Shown here: in pieces, positions 13,705 to 17,538 of the stretch
Layout of the letters: every line of letters starts with the position of its first letter
Position numbering within the stretch: position 1 is the stretch's first letter
Assembly: GCA_900752275.1 (NCBI GenBank)
Contig: CAADUS010000174.1
Coordinates: 1 to 17,538 of the forward strand
Direction: 5' to 3'
Length of the DNA: 17,538 nt
Origin: an uncultured Collinsella sp.
GTDB taxonomy: Bacteria; Actinomycetota; Coriobacteriia; Coriobacteriales; Coriobacteriaceae
Position numbers and translations under genes: made by a program
The notes under the pieces: generated by a model
Databases searched by the model: none
What the model saw: the letters and a program-made list of their open reading frames with translations, nothing else
Told to the model about the DNA's origin: nothing

Positions 13705-13752
13705 GCTTGACCATATGGTCAAGCCCTTCTACCTAAGTACAAGGTAGAAGGG
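13705..13752 (-). promoter_or_regulatory. Two adjacent hairpins before the TIR gene
   Basis: GCTTGACCATATGGTCAAGC (13705-13724) is a perfect 20-base palindrome ending only about 10 bases before the AGGAGG of the TIR gene. Directly upstream of it on the minus strand is CCCTTCTACCT/AGGTAGAAGGG (13724-13752), an 11-bp stem with a seven-base loop. No T-run follows, so an operator or translation-control element is more likely than a terminator. The flanking 13753-13937 holds no supportable gene. Confidence 0.65.
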
Positions 13753-13937
13753 CGGGAAGTTCTCCTTGAGTGGTTTTTTGGAAGCGGGTTTTTGACTTGC
13801 GCATAGCAAGGACCCATTGTTTTGCTTGCGGTTGCAATCAGAAATGTTTGATGTCATCAAACTTGCGTGCTTGTTTCATATCGCTGTCGAACCGGGCGAT
13901 TTGCAAATAAAAAAGTATGCAACGGCTTTGCGTCTGA

Positions 13938-14205
13938 TTAAAGATGAAAGGATGCTCGGATACGGTTGGGCGGAAATGTCTCCTCACCGCATTTTGAGCG
14001 ATAAATGTAATACATCGCTGAAGGAGCGAGGAGCAGCGCTATTCCCAGCTTGCAGATGTAATCTGCAAGCTGGGACAGGCGGTGGTCGAGGGGTTTGCAT
14101 CGGGCAATCAATGGCCTGCTTTGGCGACGTGCACCTGGCAGCATCATAGAGGGATGGCGCTGACGTCTCGTTGGATTCGTAAACAAAGATGGGCGGTGCC
14201 TTCAT
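13938..14205 (-). pseudogene. DUF3800 remnant C
   Basis: From the ATG at 14205 the minus strand reads MKAPPIFVYESNETSAPS, echoing the DUF3800 N-terminus SIFVDESGDAGETS. In another frame it reads CKPLDHRLSQLADYICKLGI, matching AKPADYRLFQLADYICTLEL. The central part is missing and the frames no longer agree. As with remnant A, the upstream leader is well preserved. Confidence 0.75.
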
Positions 14206-14236
14206 CTCTGCAACTCTATCGTTAACTCGGGTTGAT

Positions 14237-14327
14237 AAAAAACGCCGGGGGACATCCCCCGGCTCCTGGGCGCGGGCGCTGCGAGCGGAGTGCCTCCTTT
14301 ATCCTACGGACAAAGACTTGTCTTCAA
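14237..14327 (-). promoter_or_regulatory. DUF3800-type leader, copy C: promoter and terminator-like hairpin
   Basis: On the minus strand: -35 TTGAAG (14327-14322), 18-base spacer, -10 GATAAA (14303-14298). The hairpin GCCGGGGG-ATGT-CCCCCGGC (14263-14244) follows, then TTTTTT (14242-14237), then the ATG at 14205. The promoter stretch TTGAAGACAAG...CTTT..CCGT is shared with copy B, and AAGGTAAAAC on the + strand just outside (14331) recurs near 11306. Confidence 0.78.
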
Positions 14328-14774
14328 ATAAGGTAAAACCGCCGGTAGATGTAGCATCAACAGTAATCAACAATCGGCCGCCCGTCTTCTATTATCGGAA
14401 ATCTACTTTCATGTGCGGGGGTCGAGGTCTGAAACAAGTACTGTAAATAAGCTGACGGAATCTCATAAATGTCAAGATAATTAGAGTCGTGACAATGATT
14501 GTTTAGACTATATAAAGCGGCTTGCGCACCGGTGAAGGTGGCGTAGTAGTCCCAATATAAGATTGCTATATCCTACTGTGCTAGGCTCTGTTCGCCTGGC
14601 GGATACGACGATTGCGAGTGCCTATCAATTTATCAAGGCCCTGTGCTCGATATCACGCAATAGAAGACGGCGCCCTATTTGAGGGCCTCGCTCTACGCTT
14701 GATAAGTGTTGGCCGGATGCTCGAGTAGGGCGTCGTGCTGAGCTATTTGCAGAAGAGCTCTGTGATGGGCGAAA
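14328..14774. other. Gene-free, relatively AT-rich stretch
   Basis: No coding frame with a ribosome site is convincing here. Apart from the upstream edge of leader C there is a GCCCT/AGGGC hairpin near 14670-14685 and an 11-base inverted pair (ACGGCGCCCTA near 14667 with TAGGGCGTCGT near 14730) that could end the lipoprotein transcript. Base composition is unlike the left part of the window, consistent with decayed acquired DNA. Confidence 0.4.
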
Positions 14775-15374
14775 CTACAGCGTCGTTGGATCAACAGTTT
14801 GCGGATTGGCGAGACCGTAGTACGGCGTTTTTCCGTCAGATGTGTTGATTGTGCCCGCTTCAATCTCAATAGGGGTTGTCTCGTCAAGAAGCTCGTAGGC
14901 AACCCAGCCATCGAGCGTTGCGCCTGGCTTGAGTTCAGTCCCTCCGTAATAGTCATAACCTACGACGGACATGGTTCCCGCGAGGGCTTTTCCGTCTTGA
15001 TAGACGTTCATGATCCTGTCGATGAAAAATGCCTGCACGACATCATCAGAAACGTTCTTTGCCGTAACGTTTAGAACAATTGCGATGCCAGTTCCGTTGA
15101 GGGAGTATTCAACGTCGCCGCGCGAGACAGAGTCGATGGTGTACTCGATGCCTGACTGAGGGATACCGTCTGAAGTAATGTCGTCGTCTTTTCCGGCGTC
15201 CTCCTTTGCAGATCTGCCCGCCTCGTAACCGGCGGCGAAGCCTGCGGAGTATCCATCATCGTAGCCGCCCTTTGAGCCGTTCGAGGAGCAGGCGGTTAGT
15301 CCCGTTGCGGTACTGGCAAGGACAGCTGCGAGGAAATATCTACGGGTAATAGCTGTGCTAATTCCTGAATTCAT
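14775..15374 (-). CDS. Putative lipoprotein with twin-arginine signal
   Basis: The 199-residue product begins with TRRYFLAAVLASTATGLTAC: R11-R12 and F14-L15 fit a twin-arginine signal and LTAC (C29) is a lipobox, so it should be exported folded and lipid-anchored. A Gly/Tyr repeat follows (DDGYSAGFAAGYEAGRSA, about 39-56), then an acidic linker. From about residue 70 comes a beta-sandwich-like domain (GIAIVLNVTAKNVSDDVVQA ... GTELKPGATLDGWVAYEL) resembling DUF4352/DUF5067 immunoprotective-like domains. The ATG at 15374 has GGAGGGG close upstream. It has its own promoter. Function is unknown; a cell-surface role is inferred. Confidence 0.85.
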   Translation of the reverse strand: MNSGISTAITRRYFLAAVLASTATGLTACSSNGSKGGYDDGYSAGFAAGYEAGRSAKEDAGKDDDITSDGIPQSGIEYTIDSVSRGDVEYSLNGTGIAIVLNVTAKNVSDDVVQAFFIDRIMNVYQDGKALAGTMSVVGYDYYGGTELKPGATLDGWVAYELLDETTPIEIEAGTINTSDGKTPYYGLANPQTVDPTTL

Positions 15375-15427
15375 GTCCCCTCCATTGGCATGGCTTACGG
15401 CTGGTAAAGCGCCTTGCGTGCCGTGGC

Positions 15428-15456
15428 TATATCTCTGGATCTAATCTGCTTGGCAA
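15428..15456 (-). promoter_or_regulatory. Promoter of the lipoprotein gene
   Basis: On the minus strand: -35 TTGCCA (15456-15451), 17-base spacer, -10 GATATA (15433-15428), about 54 bases before the ATG. Two ATTCGTTC copies lie just upstream (about 15463-15485) and could bind a regulator. Confidence 0.5.
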
Positions 15457-15662
15457 GCTGAACGAATCGATTTTACTCGAACGAATGATATAAGAAATGG
15501 AAGACAGAAGCCTGGCGTACCTGTACGTCATCAAATGCCCTTTGGCTTCGGCGTAGTCTTTTGCACCTGCTTGGTGTTCTCAAAGGGGAAACCGTTAATT
15601 TCTTAATAGATGGGCTATTGATTTCAGACGTTGCCGCACGCCTTCGTCGATGCCTGGCAATT

Positions 15663-15706
15663 TGAAGGTCCGCTTATTTCCCGACAGGGGAAGACTGGGA
15701 CCTTCA
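15663..15706 (-). other. Two-tier hairpin after the broken secreted-protein gene
   Basis: Outer arms TGAAGGTCC (15663-15671) and GGACCTTCA (15698-15706) enclose an inner TTCCC/GGGGAA stem. It lies about 40 bases past the ancestral stop at 15749. No long T-run follows, so terminator activity is uncertain. The rest of 15457-15748 shows nothing codable. Confidence 0.4.
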
Positions 15707-15748
15707 TCGCGCAATCAACGAATTTGCACTGAGAGTTCTGCGCTCTTC

Positions 15749-16514
15749 TTACCAGCTGATTGACCAGGTGCCGTCGGATTGGACAATGAAGAATGGCTGG
15801 GGGCTGGCTCCAGACGACTTTACCGTCGTAGGGGCCGATTTCGTCTACCAGAAGAATGCTCCTGGTCAGGCCGATGCCTCTGACAATGAAGTTGCGCTCG
15901 CCGGAGTTGGAGATGTTGACCTTGGTCAGTGAGGCTTCGACGATGTGCGCCACGCAGTCTCCCCTTATCTGGCCGCCGTTCTCGAGCCTGGCCATGGATT
16001 TCAGCGGCTTAAACGTGACGGACCAATTGCCATCGGCGCTGATGGACAGCATCGCTGCGTCGCTGAAGCGCTCGTAGTCGGTCACGACACCGGAGTAGCT
16101 ACCGATTGTGTTGATCAGCAAATCAACGTCGTTGCCAGAGGTATCCACTATGTGGACGATGAAGTTCCTCGAGCCGCTGTGGCTGATTTTCATGATGCAC
16201 GGGAAGCCCGGAGCGGGAAGGTCGATAACGTCATCGCCGGCGCCCGTGACGGTCGTCTCTTCGAAGTCGCCAAACTTGGCGAGGGCGTCGTCCACGAACG
16301 AATTGGGTTTTGTCGGCTCAGTTTTTGTCTCCTGTGGCTTCGATGCCTGAGTCGCTGAGGTTTGCGAAGTCGACGACTATGGTTGCCCAGAGGATTCTGT
16401 CTGCGCCGCTTGGGAGCCTCCGGTGTTCTGTGTTCCGCCGCTGCCGCCATTTGCGGCGATGCCGAGCACCACCAGGACGCATGCCACGATGACGATGAGC
16501 TTCTTGTTCTTCAT
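15749..16514 (-). pseudogene. Secreted protein with two beta-rich repeats, amber codon and frameshift
   Basis: The ATG at 16514 starts MKNKKLIVIVACVLVVLGIA, a Sec-type signal or anchor, then a Gly/Ser/Thr/Gln linker. TAG at 16379-16377 (codon 46) breaks that linker, yet the same frame continues (SSTSQTSATQASKPQETK) into two related domains. Domain 1 runs from GAGDDVIDLP through SHSGSRNFIVHIVD, LLINTIGSYSG and SISADGNWSVTF. Domain 2 has SNSGERNFIVRGI, LLVDEIGPYDG and, after a frameshift near 15785-15800, FFIVQSDGTWSISW and TAA at 15749. Without the shift the frame runs on to 15624 with unrelated residues. Two lesions make this a pseudogene. A weak TATACT -10 (16598-16593) precedes it. The repeat type occurs in many Gram-positive surface proteins. 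Confidence 0.8.
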
Positions 16515-16654
16515 TCCGTTCTGCTTTGTGAGGTATAGGCCGTTGGCCGCTACTGCGGCCGTCCTTCTAGCCTTTCCTATAGCCTTGCCGCGAGTATAGA
16601 AAACGGTTGGGACAACAATTAACGCTGCAGGTAGATGGTCTGATTCTCGGCATT

Positions 16655-16683
16655 TTGCTGATTTACGCGCACTGGGGTATAGT
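16655..16683 (+). promoter_or_regulatory. Promoter of the gene cut by the insertion sequence
   Basis: -35 TTGCTG (16655-16660), 17-base spacer, -10 TATAGT (16678-16683). The first start codon is about 120 bases downstream, leaving a long structured leader. Confidence 0.65.
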
Positions 16684-16691
16684 GGGAAACG

Positions 16692-16800
16692 CCTCAGTGG
16701 AGGCCCACGCATCCAGAGTCGGGGTAGAGAGTTGGCTCACAGATCCCGGCACCAACCGGCCGCATCGGCACGGTGGTAACGCCAACATCGATGAGAGGAG
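16692..16800 (+). promoter_or_regulatory. Structured 5' leader, possibly T-box-like
   Basis: The leader opens with a GCCTC/GAGGC hairpin. It then has AGAGAG followed by a TTGG...CCAA stem (about 16728-16760), as in the distal part of T-box stem I, and ends with CGGTGGTAACGCC (about 16777-16789), which resembles the T-box core GGGTGGTACCGCG that binds the tRNA ACCA end. A GAGAGGAG ribosome site follows directly. The match is partial and no specifier codon can be assigned with certainty; another structured leader is equally possible. Confidence 0.35.
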
Positions 16801-16804
16801 AACC

Positions 16805-16888
16805 ATGAACCTTACGCCCGAACAGCGCCGCGAGATCAATATCATGTTTGATGGGCGTGACCTGATCGCGTCGAAAATGTTGGTGTAA
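16805..16888 (+). pseudogene. 5' end of an unknown gene truncated by an IS256-type element
   Basis: The ATG at 16805 has a strong GAGAGGAG site and encodes MNLTPEQRREINIMFDGRDL followed by IASKMLV and TAA. The good promoter, long leader and ribosome site are out of proportion to 27 codons, and the stop coincides with the left edge of the insertion sequence. The last few residues may already be IS-encoded. The fragment is too short to name the gene. Confidence 0.6.
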
Positions 16889-16924
16889 GGGTGACACCCT
16901 AGCGCCCGTTTAACGAAGAACGGC

Positions 16925-16978
16925 CTTCGTCCTAGAATCTGAAATCACCACAACAACAGGTTCTAGGAAAGGACGAAG
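16925..16978 (+). promoter_or_regulatory. Hairpin overlapping the transposase ribosome site
   Basis: CTTCGTCC (16925-16932) pairs with GGACGAAG (16971-16978), and TAGAA (16933-16937) with TTCTA (16961-16965). The bulge and right arm contain GGAAAGGA, the ribosome site of the transposase. Read-through transcripts from outside would fold and hide the site, a known way for insertion sequences to stay quiet. Confidence 0.55.
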
Positions 16979-16984
16979 ACCGCT

Positions 16985-17538
16985 ATGGAAATCTTATCAG
17001 ACCCGACGCCGGACATGCTCGCCATGCCCCGTTTCGACGACGGCGCCATCGACATGCAGGAGCTGCTTCGCAGACTAGCCGAACAGGTCGTGAACGCCGT
17101 GATGGACGCCGAGGCCGACCAGCTGTGCGGCGGCGGGGCGAACAGCCGAAACGGCTACCGCGAGAGGTCGCTCGCCACCTGCGTCGGCACGCTGACGCTG
17201 CGCATCCCCAAGCTGCGCTCCGGCAGCTTCTTCCCTGAGGACGTGCTCGAGCGCTACCAGCGCGTCGACCGCGCCCTCGTCGCCGCCGTCGCCGAGACGT
17301 GCGCCACCGGCGCCAGCACCCGCAAGGTGCAGAGGGTCGCCGAAAAGATGGGCGTCTCCAGGCTCTCAAAGGACCAGGCGAGCGCCATCGCCTCGAGCCT
17401 GGACGCCGACGTCGAGGAGCTGTGCGGGAGGCCCCTCGGCTGCTCGCCTGCGCCCTGCGTCCGGCTCGGCGCCACCTGCGTGAAGCGCCGCCGCGGGTGC
17501 CGCGTGGCGTCCACCGCGCCCTCGTCGCCGCCGTCGCC
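16985..17538 (+). CDS. IS256 (Mutator-type) transposase, N-terminal part
   Basis: The frame from ATG 16985 runs off the window after 184 codons. It shows the IS256 signatures NSRNGYRERSLATCVGTLTL, RIPKLRSGSFFPEDVLERY, VAETCATGASTRKVQRVAEK and SRLSKDQASAIASSLDADVE. Family members are DDE transposases of about 400 residues. From about residue 152 the match decays: where the family has a WLDATY-type motif with the first catalytic Asp, this copy reads RLGATC (G162), and the last residues STAPSSPPSP are unlike the family. Either the copy is dead or the window end is badly assembled. Confidence 0.88.
   Translation, partial: MEILSDPTPDMLAMPRFDDGAIDMQELLRRLAEQVVNAVMDAEADQLCGGGANSRNGYRERSLATCVGTLTLRIPKLRSGSFFPEDVLERYQRVDRALVAAVAETCATGASTRKVQRVAEKMGVSRLSKDQASAIASSLDADVEELCGRPLGCSPAPCVRLGATCVKRRRGCRVASTAPSSPPS

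Larger units (their letters stand above)
16889..17538 (+). mobile_element. IS256-family insertion sequence, left part
   Basis: The left end is near 16880-16890, where GTGTAAGGGTGACACCC begins; IS256-family ends often include GTGTAA, but the exact terminal repeat cannot be fixed because the right end lies outside the window. The transposase begins at 16985. The element interrupts the gene that starts at 16805. Confidence 0.75.

Noticed and set aside
14044..14074. 31-base hairpin with perfect 14-bp stem (CCCAGCTTGCAGAT/ATCTGCAAGCTGGG)
   Set aside because: It coincides with codons for the conserved QLADYICKL motif of DUF3800, which is nearly self-complementary by chance, so a regulatory role is not needed.
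13817..14149. 110-codon + strand frame between the TIR gene and leader C
   Set aside because: It is antisense to the DUF3800 remnant, whose conserved QLADYICKL explains the sequence. No ribosome site was seen.
15624..16295. Independent 223-residue gene starting at GTG 16295
   Set aside because: The same frame continues upstream through a linker and an amber codon to a signal-bearing ATG at 16514, and the downstream tail is out of frame with the repeat domain. It is one broken gene.
9830..16379. Recoding of TAG as a sense codon (two in-frame ambers in otherwise full genes)
   Set aside because: TAG is the normal stop of several intact genes here (HAD, solute-binding, DUF5131, ATPase and lipoprotein genes), so plain nonsense mutations are the simpler reading.

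Overview
The window is high-GC DNA that most resembles a gut actinobacterium of the class Coriobacteriia, probably Collinsella or a close relative. The basis is codon bias, gene style and recognised families; there is no rRNA or marker gene to confirm it. It falls into a conserved chromosomal part (1 to about 4,600) and a patchwork accessory part (about 4,600 to the end). The accessory part holds partial, duplicated and broken genes, and it looks poorer in GC from about 9,450 onward.

Conserved part: after the last codons of an upstream gene and a 132-bp imperfect palindrome comes a tight four-gene run on the + strand: peptidase T (pepT), a membrane protein with a PH-like domain, a Cof-type HAD phosphatase, and an ABC-type solute-binding protein with a twin-arginine-like export signal. 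The genes are separated by 4 and 5 bases or overlap by 4. Next is an initiator tRNA (tRNA-fMet) with a near-consensus promoter and a strong terminator. Directly behind it lie 11-bp-spaced GGGACAA repeats, which I read as a possible island boundary.

Accessory part, first half (4,650-9,450): a DUF5131 (Gp37/Gp68-like) gene, a convergent polytopic membrane protein gene, and between them an array of a 27-nt motif in both orientations. A shrunken copy of this whole block sits at 9,101-9,427. Between the two copies are an AAA ATPase with a DUF4143 domain, preceded by three 34-bp-spaced repeats overlapping its promoter, and the 3' half of an AbiEii-type toxin gene.

Accessory part, second half (9,450-16,515, all on the minus strand): a Phd-like antitoxin with a Doc/Fic toxin that carries an early amber codon; three DUF3800 loci in different states of decay, each behind the same promoter-hairpin-terminator leader; and, between two of these, a two-gene cassette of a TIR-domain protein (CAP12/PycTIR type) and a two-TM coiled-coil protein. 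Beyond it are a Tat-type lipoprotein and a broken secreted beta-repeat protein. The TIR/2-TM pair is the best candidate for an undescribed, probably anti-phage, system. The repeated DUF3800 leader is the best candidate for undescribed regulation.

Right end: a + strand gene with its own promoter and a possible T-box-like leader is cut after 27 codons by an IS256-family element, whose transposase runs off the window. The last ~90 bases look degenerate and repeat an internal 26-mer, which suggests a contig-end artefact.
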